Shown here: one piece after another, positions 1 to 5,674 of the stretch
Numbering within the stretch: the stretch's first letter is position 1
Layout of the letters: each line of letters starts with the position of its first letter
Assembly (NCBI GenBank): GCA_050050435.1
Contig: JASFUE010000183.1
Span: 1 to 6,695, forward strand
From: SG8-40 sp050050435
Lineage (GTDB): Bacteria > Pseudomonadota > Gammaproteobacteria > Burkholderiales > Eutrophovitaceae
Reading direction: 5' to 3'
Length of the DNA stretch: 6,695 nt
The notes under the pieces: model-generated
What the model saw: only the letters and a program-made list of their open reading frames with translations
The model's database searches: none
Told to the model about the DNA's origin: nothing
Program-made: the position numbers and the translations under genes

Positions 1-1
1 C

Positions 2-355
2 GAATTGCGCGGGATAGGCAATGCAATTGAAACCGGGCCGTTCGAGTTGCACCTGACCGAAACCGGCTGCTGGAAGCGCAGTGCCGTTGGCTGGATCGCG
101 CCGGCAACGATACCGCAAGCGCTCGCCTCACTGGTCGAACAGTTGCGCCAACGCCTGTCGGATGCCGGTTTTCGCGTGGATGACAAGCCGTTTGCAGCGC
201 ATGTGACGCTGCTGCGCAAAGTGAAGTGCCGACCGGAACCGGTCGCCGAGGCAGCGTCATTCGAATGGCGTGTCGCGTCCTTTGCACTGATGCGCTCGCA
301 GACCCTGCAAACCGGCCCGGTCTACAGCCGGGTCGCTGACTGGCCGCTGCGCTGA
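2..355 (+). CDS. thpR: RNA 2',3'-cyclic phosphodiesterase (ThpR/LigT family), 3' part only
   Basis: This is the C-terminal ~117 residues of a 2H phosphoesterase; the gene runs off the left edge. Members hydrolyse 2',3'-cyclic phosphate ends of RNA to 2'-phosphates, and some show 2'-5' RNA ligase activity in vitro. The family has two HxT/S motifs, one in each half. The second is visible here as HVTL (fragment residues 67-70) in the context FAAHVTLLRKV. The C-terminus also fits, with a strand ending in MRSQTLQTGPVYSRVADWPL, like the usual 'S...G..Y..L..WPL' ending. The first HxT motif must lie outside the window. A TTG at position 5 stays in frame but is only an internal codon of the truncated gene. 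Full-length members are about 175-190 residues, so roughly 60-70 are missing. The family call is fairly secure; the physiological substrate is not known. Confidence 0.85.
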   Translation, partial: ELRGIGNAIETGPFELHLTETGCWKRSAVGWIAPATIPQALASLVEQLRQRLSDAGFRVDDKPFAAHVTLLRKVKCRPEPVAEAASFEWRVASFALMRSQTLQTGPVYSRVADWPLR

Positions 356-389
356 TCGTTTGCCGCGGCGCAGTCCAAGTGGGTTCGTG

Positions 390-965
390 TCAGTCAGTCC
401 CGGTCTGCGCATAAAGCGCTTCGGCTACCGGTTCGATGTCCAGTTGCAGTGCTTCGTTGAAGCGGTTGAAAAACTCGCACATCCCGGCACGCACCGTCAG
501 CTCGATGATTTGTGCGCGGTCGAAAGTCCGGCTCAGTTCCTCAAACAAGGATTCGTCAATACGGCCCTTGCGCGTGCTCATCTGTCCGGCATAGCGCAGC
601 ACTGCACGCTCGACCGGGTCGAACAGATCGCTGTCGCTCCACGATCCGTCTTCAATGGCCTGTAGCTGTGCCGCAGTAATGCCGTAGTTGAGCGCGGGTG
701 GCGTGTGGTGCACGACGCAGTAATTGCACTTGTTCAGTTGCGAGACCATCAGGATGACCAGCTCGATGTATTTCTTCTCGACCACCCCCTCTGTGTACCA
801 GGCCTGCATCAGACCAAAGTAGCCGCGCATCAGCGGCGGGTGGTGGGCCAGCGCCGCGAACTGGTGCATGAACCGCTCCAGGCCCGTTTCTTCGACGTTT
901 TCAAGAACTTTCCTGACGTCTGGTGTCACATCCGAGTCAGTAGTCAAAAGAGGAATTCTGGCCAT
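390..965 (-). CDS. AhpD-like carboxymuconolactone decarboxylase family protein
   Basis: A 191-residue protein of the AhpD/CMD all-helical family. It has a redox-type CxxCxxxH motif at C80, C83 and H87 (NKCNYCVVHH), preceded by the conserved glutamate E68 in KKYIELV. In AhpD this Glu/Cys/Cys/His set supports peroxidase or thiol-disulfide chemistry. True gamma-carboxymuconolactone decarboxylases lack the cysteine pair, so a redox role is likelier than a ring-cleavage role. I chose the ATG at 965 because the minus strand carries GAAGGA six bases upstream and the protein then starts MARIPLLTTD, a common beginning in this family. The frame stays open up to an ATG at 1052, but those 29 extra codons translate a tandem DNA repeat. 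The gene converges on thpR with a 34-nt gap and is divergent from the MBL-fold gene. No partner such as AhpC is visible, and the physiological substrate is unknown. Confidence 0.85.
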   Translation of the reverse strand: MARIPLLTTDSDVTPDVRKVLENVEETGLERFMHQFAALAHHPPLMRGYFGLMQAWYTEGVVEKKYIELVILMVSQLNKCNYCVVHHTPPALNYGITAAQLQAIEDGSWSDSDLFDPVERAVLRYAGQMSTRKGRIDESLFEELSRTFDRAQIIELTVRAGMCEFFNRFNEALQLDIEPVAEALYAQTGTD

Positions 966-971
966 GGCGTT

Positions 972-977
972 TCCTTC
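972..977 (-). promoter_or_regulatory. Ribosome binding site that fixes the start of the AhpD-like gene
   Basis: The minus strand reads GAAGGA, six bases before the ATG at 965. No comparable site precedes the upstream in-frame ATG at 1052, so this decides the start. Confidence 0.7.
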
Positions 978-985
978 ATCACTGT

Positions 986-1020
986 GGTCGAAAACAAACT
1001 GGTCGAGAACAAACTGGTCA
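986..1020. repeat. 15-bp direct tandem repeat in the leader of the AhpD-like gene
   Basis: On the plus strand GGTCGAAAACAAACT (986-1000) is followed directly by GGTCGAGAACAAACT (1001-1015), differing at one base, and then by a partial third copy, GGTCA (1016-1020). On the minus strand the GACCA core recurs at exactly 15-bp spacing just ahead of the ribosome binding site. It could be a repeated regulator half-site or a replication-slippage duplication. Confidence 0.75.
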
Positions 1021-1098
1021 AGCATTTGCAGCCAAGGATACGTTAACATCAAGCACGTCAGAATGCGTTTTTCAGTTCCTTGCCATCCGACATCTCAT

Positions 1099-1118
1099 AT
1101 TGCGACTTTATGCGCAAT
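1099..1118. promoter_or_regulatory. Inverted repeat in the divergent intergenic region (candidate operator)
   Basis: The 228-nt region between the two divergent genes (966-1193) holds no convincing gene. It does contain ATTGCG (1099-1104) and its exact inverse CGCAAT (1113-1118), separated by eight bases. The centre lies about 85 bases before the MBL gene and 143 bases before the AhpD-like gene. An eight-base palindrome, GTACGTAC, follows at 1121-1128. I could not assign a clear -35/-10 pair for either gene, and no regulator gene is present to match the site. Confidence 0.3.
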
Positions 1119-1193
1119 GGGTACGTACATGCCTGAATCGTTTCTATCGTTTCAACCTCAAAGCCGACCACAATCCGCGTTTGCCGGGTTTGC

Positions 1194-2330
1194 ATGAAAT
1201 CGCTGGGCAAATTATCACAAGGCCTGCGACTGGAACGCTTGCGCCAGTCGCCGCTCTGGAACGGCGAACGCTTGCGCAACATCCATCCCATATTGCCGGG
1301 CCTGCGAGACGGCAGTGCCGAGCGACCGACTTTAAGTGATTTCCTGCGTGGCGGCCGGCGCCGGGCGCCGGCAACACCGTTACCGGCGCTGGATCCGAGA
1401 GGTCAATGGCTGAAGTCGCCGCAGAGCGGCTTGCGGGCGACCTGGCTGGGACACTCGACCGTGTTGATCGAAATCGATGGTTGGCGCGTGCTGACCGATC
1501 CGGTCTGGGGGCATCGCGCTTCACCTTTCGCGATGATCGGTCCGAAGCGATATCAGCCGGTGCCAGTAAGCATTGCCGATCTTCCGCCTCTGGATGCCGT
1601 AGTGATTTCGCATGACCACTACGATCACCTCGATTACCCGACGATTCGCGTGCTGGCAAAGTCGGGCGTGCCTTTCGTGACTTCGCTCGGTGTTGGTGCG
1701 CATCTGGAGGCCTGGGGCGTCGCGCCCGAACGTATTACCGAACTCGAATGGTGGCAGAGTCATCGCGTTGCGGGAACGGACCTGATTGTCACTGCCGCAC
1801 CTTCACAACATTTTTCCGGGAGAGGCCTGAAAGACCGCAATCTTACTTTGTGGTCATCGCTCGTCATACAGGGCGATCGGCATCGCGTCTTTTTCAGCGG
1901 GGACACCGGTTTGACTACCGAGTACGAAACGATTCGTCAGCGGCTTGGTCCGTTCGATCTGGTGATGCTCGAGGTCGGTGCGTATCACCCTGCCTGGGGT
2001 GACATTCATCTCGGGCCGGTGAATGCACTACAAGCGCACCGGTTGCTTGGCGGCGGCGCGTTGTTACCTGTTCATTGGGGCACATTCACCCTCGCTTTGC
2101 ACGATTGGGACGAACCGGTCGAAACGCTTCTTGCGCAGTCCGAGGCCGATGCGAGTTTGCTGTTGCCCCGACTTGGCGAACCCTCCGAACCGGCGCAGTT
2201 TGAACGCGTCGAGCCATGGTGGCGTGCCTCGACAAGTGAAGCTGTGGCGGACGCGGACAATGAGCCCGCGGAAACAGACGCTGCCGAACAGCAAAGCGGG
2301 ATGACCAGGCTGCCATGGCCGCTGGATTGA
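1194..2330 (+). CDS. MBL-fold metal-dependent hydrolase, NAPE-PLD-like family
   Basis: A 378-residue metallo-beta-lactamase-fold hydrolase. The catalytic domain begins near residue 80 with RATWLGHSTVLIEIDGWRVL. The metal site is complete: HDHYDH (H140, H142, D144, H145), H206 in PSQHFSGR, D237 in FFSGDTG and H294 in PVHWGTF. H272 also falls where relatives carry a conserved histidine. This set, together with LTDPVWG, ELEWW and DRNLTLWSS, matches bacterial and animal N-acyl-phosphatidylethanolamine phospholipase D-like proteins better than beta-lactamases or glyoxalase II. Animal NAPE-PLD releases N-acylethanolamines from membrane lipid; the bacterial substrate is usually unproven. No signal peptide or transmembrane segment is evident, so it is probably cytosolic or membrane-peripheral. 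The last ~33 residues form an acidic, low-complexity tail rich in Ala, Glu and Asp. The ATG at 1194 has only a weak Shine-Dalgarno. No operon partner is visible. Confidence 0.9.
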   Translation: MKSLGKLSQGLRLERLRQSPLWNGERLRNIHPILPGLRDGSAERPTLSDFLRGGRRRAPATPLPALDPRGQWLKSPQSGLRATWLGHSTVLIEIDGWRVLTDPVWGHRASPFAMIGPKRYQPVPVSIADLPPLDAVVISHDHYDHLDYPTIRVLAKSGVPFVTSLGVGAHLEAWGVAPERITELEWWQSHRVAGTDLIVTAAPSQHFSGRGLKDRNLTLWSSLVIQGDRHRVFFSGDTGLTTEYETIRQRLGPFDLVMLEVGAYHPAWGDIHLGPVNALQAHRLLGGGALLPVHWGTFTLALHDWDEPVETLLAQSEADASLLLPRLGEPSEPAQFERVEPWWRASTSEAVADADNEPAETDAAEQQSGMTRLPWPLD

Positions 2331-2363
2331 GATTGACGGTGCCTGCGAGGGGTCCGGCATAAC

Positions 2364-2375
2364 CGGCTGCAGCCG
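2364..2375. repeat. 12-bp perfect palindrome in the convergent gap
   Basis: CGGCTGCAGCCG is a perfect palindrome in the 117-nt gap between the ends of the MBL gene and the BKACE gene. It has no loop bases and no following T-run, so it is not a standard intrinsic terminator. Nothing else stands out in the gap. Confidence 0.5.
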
Positions 2376-2447
2376 CCAGCCTGTTGCTGAATTTGGCTGC
2401 AATCGCCGGAGCCTGACCCGGTCCTAGGCATGGACGTTGGCAGAGGC

Positions 2448-3374
2448 CTAGAAATTGACCTTGTCGCGTCCCTTCAGTTTGAGCATTGTGCGCGCCTCAT
2501 CCGGTGTGGCGATCTCCAGGCTCAGTTCTTCGAGGATGCGGCGAATCTTGCTCACCTGCTCGGCGTTGGATTGCGCCAGTTTGCCTTTGCCACCCCACAG
2601 GCTGTCTTCGAGCCCGACGCGCACGTTACCGCCCATGACTGCAGACTGCACGGCAACGTACATCTGGCTGCGCCCGCCGCCGAGCACCGACCAGTAGTAC
2701 TGGTCGCCGAATAGCCGGTCGGCAGTGCGCTTCATGTGCATGACGTCTTCCGGATGCGGGCCGATGCCGCCACGGATGCCGAACACCGACTGGATCAGCA
2801 GGGGCGGCTTGATCAGGCCGCGGTCGAGAAAATGCGCCGCGGTGTACAGATGGCCGATGTCATAGCATTCGATCTCGAAGCGGGTGTTGTTGTTGCCGCA
2901 CGATTCGAGAATGTAGGCAATGTCCTTGAAGGTGTTCTTGAAAATCCGCTCGTCGGAAGTTTCAAGGTAAGGCTTTTCCCAGTCGTACTTGAAGTCCTTG
3001 AAGCGGTTCAGCATCTCGTACAGGCCGAAGTTCATCGATCCCATGTTCAGCGATGCGACTTCGGGTTTGAGTTGCAGGGCCGGCTGCAGGCGTTCTTCCA
3101 CGCTCATGGTCGGCGCACCGCCGGTGGTCAGGTTGATCACGACATCGCTTTTCGAGGCAATGGTCGGCAGAAACTTCCTGAACATGTTCGGGTCCTGGGT
3201 CGGGAAGCCATTGTCGGGCTCGCGCGCGTGCAGGTGAACGATTGCGGCGCCGGCCTCGGCCGCACCGATGGCAGCCTCCGCGATTTCTTCCGGCGTAACC
3301 GGCAGGTGCGGTGACATTGAGGGGGTGTGGATTGAGCCGGTGACGGCGCAAGTGATCATGACTTTGTTGGCCAT
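2448..3374 (-). CDS. BKACE family beta-keto acid cleavage enzyme (DUF849)
   Basis: A 308-residue TIM-barrel enzyme. BKACE proteins condense a beta-keto acid with acetyl-CoA and split it to acetoacetate plus the CoA ester of the remaining chain; 3-keto-5-aminohexanoate (Kce) and dehydrocarnitine are known substrates. Visible signatures, in order: an N-terminal strand MITCAVTGS; the metal-binding pair H47 and H49 in IVHLHAR; NLTTGG (81-86); the SLNMGSMNFG strand (108-117); FEIECYD, with a likely catalytic E169; FGIRGGIG; SVLGGGR; and the R252/E256/D257 set in RVGLEDSLW. All landmarks expected of an active enzyme seem present, and the length is normal. AGGAGA lies six bases before the ATG. It is the last gene of the minus-strand cassette, 264 nt after the hydroxyacid dehydrogenase, whose product is a plausible substrate. 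The actual keto acid cannot be read from sequence. Confidence 0.93.
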   Translation of the reverse strand: MANKVMITCAVTGSIHTPSMSPHLPVTPEEIAEAAIGAAEAGAAIVHLHAREPDNGFPTQDPNMFRKFLPTIASKSDVVINLTTGGAPTMSVEERLQPALQLKPEVASLNMGSMNFGLYEMLNRFKDFKYDWEKPYLETSDERIFKNTFKDIAYILESCGNNNTRFEIECYDIGHLYTAAHFLDRGLIKPPLLIQSVFGIRGGIGPHPEDVMHMKRTADRLFGDQYYWSVLGGGRSQMYVAVQSAVMGGNVRVGLEDSLWGGKGKLAQSNAEQVSKIRRILEELSLEIATPDEARTMLKLKGRDKVNF

Positions 3375-3380
3375 TTTGCA

Positions 3381-3386
3381 TCTCCT
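3381..3386 (-). promoter_or_regulatory. Ribosome binding site of the BKACE gene
   Basis: The minus strand reads AGGAGA, six bases ahead of the ATG at 3374. It fixes that start rather than an out-of-frame ATG at 3381 that overlaps the site. Confidence 0.8.
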
Positions 3387-3482
3387 GTTCTGGGTAATTC
3401 GTTACGAAGCTACTGCGCGGCCCACAACTGTGTCGCGTGCTCGCTTACTCCTCGTTTGTTCACTGTGTATGTAGTTTCGACA

Positions 3483-3505
3483 TCACATTCGCTTTGCGAA
3501 TATGA
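3483..3505 (-). other. Intercistronic RNA hairpin between dehydrogenase and BKACE genes
   Basis: Read on the minus strand, TCATATTCGC and GCGAATGTGA pair over ten base pairs around an AAA loop, with one G-U wobble. On the plus strand the same position is a C/A mismatch, so the fold is better in the cassette transcript. No U-run follows, which argues against an intrinsic terminator. An mRNA-processing or stability element, or a small repeat, fits better. Confidence 0.55.
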
Positions 3506-3638
3506 GTCTTCACTGAAACTCGCGTTGCTCGTTTTCTCGTCGTGCGCATGGTTTGTTCGATACTTGCGGCTTCTTGAACTTGGGCCGCTCGCTACGCTTT
3601 TTGTGAAGCCCTTCATTGTTTTCAGTGCGGACACCTGG

Positions 3639-4577
3639 TCAATCGTTTTGGGTTTCCTGGGCGCGCTTGTGGGCAACCAGCGCCATCAGCCGGCGGTCGC
3701 GCCAGGCTTCGCGTTCGGCATGCTTTTCGTGTTGCAGAAAATCACGGCATTGTGATTCCACGCGCGCGATCAGGTCCTTGTCCCACGGTTTGTACTCGAT
3801 ATCACTCATCATGGTGTCGAAAGCGGGCCCGAAACGCGCGGCGTAGTCGCTGACGCCGCCAGGGGCATTGAGGTCAATGGTTTCGAATGGTCCCATAAAG
3901 GCCCAGCGCAAACCGAGCCCGTCGCGGATTGTCTTGTCGAGGTCTTCGGCCGAGACGTAGTCTTCGCCAACCAGCCGCCAGGCTTCGCGCAGCAGTGCCG
4001 CCTGCAGCCGGTTGAGAATGAATCCCTCGACCTCTTTCTTGACCGTCATTGGCACCTGTCCGACTTTGTCATGCAATGCGCGGGTCCTTTCCACGACTTC
4101 GGGCGCGGTCCACGGAGCTGGTGAAATTTCCACGATCGGCACCACGTGCGGCGGATTGACCGGGTGGGCGACGATGCAACGGTGTTTTCCCTTTAGCCCT
4201 TCGCTGAAACGCGAGGTCTGGATGGTTGAAGTCGAACTGGCGAGGATGGTGTGTTCCGGTGCTGCCTCGTCGAGCTGGCGGTAGACCTCGCGCTTGACGT
4301 CGAGCTTCTCGGAGGTGTTTTCCTGGACATAGTCGGCATCGGCAACGGCATCGGCGAGCGAGGCAGCCGCAGATACGCGTGCCGCCACCACGGCCGGCGC
4401 CTCGTCGATCAGGCCGGCGTTCTTTAGTTCGCCCAGTCCTTCTTCGACCAGGCCCAGCGCCATGTCCACCGCGCCGGGCGCATTGTCGTACATCTTCACC
4501 GGGTGTCCGGCGCGGGCGAATACCATCGCCCAGGCTCGACCGATCAGGCCCGATCCGATAACTGCAATCTTCTCCAT
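3639..4577 (-). CDS. 3-hydroxyacyl-CoA dehydrogenase family NAD-dependent beta-hydroxyacid dehydrogenase (lambda-crystallin/carnitine dehydrogenase-like)
   Basis: A 312-residue oxidoreductase with an N-terminal Rossmann domain and a C-terminal helical domain. GSGLIG (8-13) is the dinucleotide loop, and D31 at the end of the second strand points to NAD over NADP. SSTS (114-117), H138 in HPVNPP and E150 in VPIVEISP match the Ser and the His/Glu dyad of the 3-hydroxyacyl-CoA dehydrogenase superfamily; the 12-residue His-Glu spacing is as expected. N189 lies in FILNRL. Details such as SGLIGRAWAM, EAWRLV and ETIDLN resemble lambda-crystallin/L-gulonate 3-dehydrogenase. L-carnitine 3-dehydrogenase is the other close relative, so a free hydroxy acid is likelier than a CoA ester. 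A GGAG Shine-Dalgarno precedes the ATG. It lies 48 nt after the SDR gene and upstream of BKACE, which would use its 3-keto product. The substrate is not identified. Confidence 0.88.
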   Translation of the reverse strand: MEKIAVIGSGLIGRAWAMVFARAGHPVKMYDNAPGAVDMALGLVEEGLGELKNAGLIDEAPAVVAARVSAAASLADAVADADYVQENTSEKLDVKREVYRQLDEAAPEHTILASSTSTIQTSRFSEGLKGKHRCIVAHPVNPPHVVPIVEISPAPWTAPEVVERTRALHDKVGQVPMTVKKEVEGFILNRLQAALLREAWRLVGEDYVSAEDLDKTIRDGLGLRWAFMGPFETIDLNAPGGVSDYAARFGPAFDTMMSDIEYKPWDKDLIARVESQCRDFLQHEKHAEREAWRDRRLMALVAHKRAQETQND

Positions 4578-4625
4578 TGTTTCTCCGTGTAGTTGTTCTC
4601 TTCGATATGTTGTCGACGCTGGCTG

Positions 4626-5402
4626 TTAACCAAGCATCTCGACGCCGGCACACACCGACAATGCCTGTCCGGTAATGGTGGCACCAATCGGCGATGCCAG
4701 ATACAGCGCCATGTTGGCGATGTCATAGGGACTGACCATTTGCTTCATCGAGACGCGCTCCAGAGAAATGTTGCGTTGTTCCTCGAAGCTGATGCCAACG
4801 GCTTCGGCCTTGTCGGCGATGACCTTGTCGATGCGCGGGCCTTCGACCACGCCGGGCTGAATCGCATTGACGCGAATCTGGTCCTCTCCCAGCTCCATCG
4901 AAAGGCTTCTGCTGAAGCCGACCACACCCCATTTGGCCGCAGCGTAGGGCGTACGATAGGGAAAACCGAGACGCCCGGCGGCCGAGGACAGATTGATGAT
5001 GGAGCCACCGCCGGCTTGCTTGAGCATCGGTACGCCAAGGCGCGTGCAATAGAACATGCCATTGAGGTCCACGGCAATGCAGCGTTCCCACTCGGCGACG
5101 TCGATTTCCTCGACCTTGCCGGTGGGCCCGGCGATGCCGGCATTGTTGATCAGGCAATCAAGCCCGCCCAGTTGCGCGCGCACATCGGCAAATAAGCGGT
5201 CAACGTCATCGAGCTTCGAGACGTCGGCTAGGCTGGCGCTGACGCCGGGAAATGCCGCAGTGGTTTGGTCGAGAGCCGATTGCACGACATCACAGATGTG
5301 CACGCGCGCTCCGGCCTTGTGAAATACGTCGGTCATGGCGCGGCCGATGCCCCCGGCACCGGCGGTGATGAGGACGCGCAAACCGTTGACTGAGATGTCC
5401 AT
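4626..5402 (-). CDS. SDR family NAD-dependent oxidoreductase
   Basis: A 258-residue classical short-chain dehydrogenase/reductase. Signatures: TAGAGGIG (13-20) as the cofactor loop; D38 in ICDV, favouring NAD; D60; NNAG (86-89); and the catalytic set N114, S140, Y153 and K157 (YAAAK), followed by PG (183-184). Length is typical and no residue is missing. I chose the ATG at 5402 because AGGA sits six bases before it on the minus strand. The ATG at 5408 is also in frame, but that AGGA touches it with no spacer; using it would add two residues. This is the first gene of a three-gene cassette with a hydroxyacid dehydrogenase and BKACE. It probably oxidises a hydroxyl group of the same substrate, a related one or the other stereoisomer. 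SDR sequences rarely reveal the substrate, so none is named. A TATAAT box lies upstream at 5669-5674. Confidence 0.9.
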   Translation of the reverse strand: MDISVNGLRVLITAGAGGIGRAMTDVFHKAGARVHICDVVQSALDQTTAAFPGVSASLADVSKLDDVDRLFADVRAQLGGLDCLINNAGIAGPTGKVEEIDVAEWERCIAVDLNGMFYCTRLGVPMLKQAGGGSIINLSSAAGRLGFPYRTPYAAAKWGVVGFSRSLSMELGEDQIRVNAIQPGVVEGPRIDKVIADKAEAVGISFEEQRNISLERVSMKQMVSPYDIANMALYLASPIGATITGQALSVCAGVEMLG

Positions 5403-5463
5403 AAGCATTCCTGGTTAAACGAAACTGTTCCGGTGCCATGACAAATTGTTGCGAGGTGCCGGA

Positions 5464-5495
5464 TTCCGGAGCCCGCATGCTGCCGGGCTCTGGAA
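5464..5495. other. 12-bp-stem hairpin upstream of the SDR gene
   Basis: On the plus strand TTCCGGAGCCCG (5464-5475) pairs with CGGGCTCTGGAA (5484-5495) across an eight-base loop; all twelve pairs form if one G-U is allowed. In the minus-strand RNA that position is an A/C mismatch. It sits 62 nt upstream of the SDR start. No T-run follows on either strand, so it is not a standard terminator. A DNA operator or a leader element is possible. Confidence 0.5.
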
Positions 5496-5668
5496 AGAGT
5501 ACGGTCCTCGACAAAAACGCATGGGCTTGGCGCTGAACGCAACCTGATCGGGGCGGTGTTCGAACTGAACGGATGCTGCCTGATGCAGGTCGGCGGCGCG
5601 GAATCGATGAGCACGCTGTTGGGCGCTATCGGGCTTGACCCGCGATCGGACTGGACTCCAGGCGCGCA

Positions 5669-5674
5669 ATTATA
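5669..5674 (-). promoter_or_regulatory. Candidate -10 box for the SDR-dehydrogenase-BKACE cassette
   Basis: The minus strand reads TATAAT, a perfect consensus -10, flanked by GC-rich sequence. No TTGACA-like -35 occurs at 16-18 bp, so if real it may need an activator. Transcription would begin near 5662. Confidence 0.4.

Larger units (their letters stand above)
3375..3638 (-). other. Unusually long, lower-GC gap inside the catabolic cassette
   Basis: This spacer separates the hydroxyacid dehydrogenase and BKACE genes, whereas the other two genes of the cassette are only 48 nt apart. Positions 3421-3640 are about 50% GC, against about 62% in a sample of the adjoining gene. It contains the ribosome binding site of BKACE at its low end, a strong hairpin at 3483-3505 and a short inverted repeat, TTCGTTACGAA, at 3398-3408. 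Open frames cross it on both strands but have unlikely composition and no recognisable domain. It may be a small inserted repeat, a processing or regulatory region, or the remains of a lost gene. Confidence 0.55.

Noticed and set aside
356..389. Intrinsic terminator between the convergent thpR and AhpD-like genes
   Set aside because: Only a GCCGCGGC palindrome is present; there is no loop and no T-run, so a terminator is not supported.
966..1052. N-terminal extension of the AhpD-like protein to the ATG at 1052
   Set aside because: The extra residues translate a tandem DNA repeat and there is no good ribosome binding site, whereas the ATG at 965 has one.
1144..1659. 171-codon minus-strand reading frame
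   Set aside because: Arg/Ser/Ala-rich composition, antisense to the N-terminal half of the MBL-fold gene.
2424..2451. CTAGGC/GCCTAG inverted repeat as a terminator at the end of the BKACE gene
   Set aside because: The stem is only six bases with a 16-base loop, it includes the stop codon, and there is no T-run.
2736..3314. 192-codon plus-strand reading frame
   Set aside because: It lies entirely opposite the BKACE gene, whose motifs are unmistakable; the translation resembles a reverse-strand shadow.
3410..3676. 88-codon minus-strand frame and a 99-codon plus-strand frame across the spacer between the dehydrogenase and BKACE
   Set aside because: No ribosome binding site or domain was recognised, both overlap the end of the dehydrogenase gene, and both traverse the hairpin. 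Noted only as part of the odd spacer.
4593..5195. 200-codon plus-strand reading frame
   Set aside because: It is antisense to the SDR gene and its promoter-proximal neighbour, which carry complete catalytic motifs. The frame has no recognisable domain and is the usual shadow in GC-rich DNA.
2448..5402. Firm assignment of the cassette to carnitine degradation
   Set aside because: The enzyme families fit, but no carnitine-specific gene (thioesterase, transporter, betaine pathway) is visible and the dehydrogenase is not clearly of the carnitine type.
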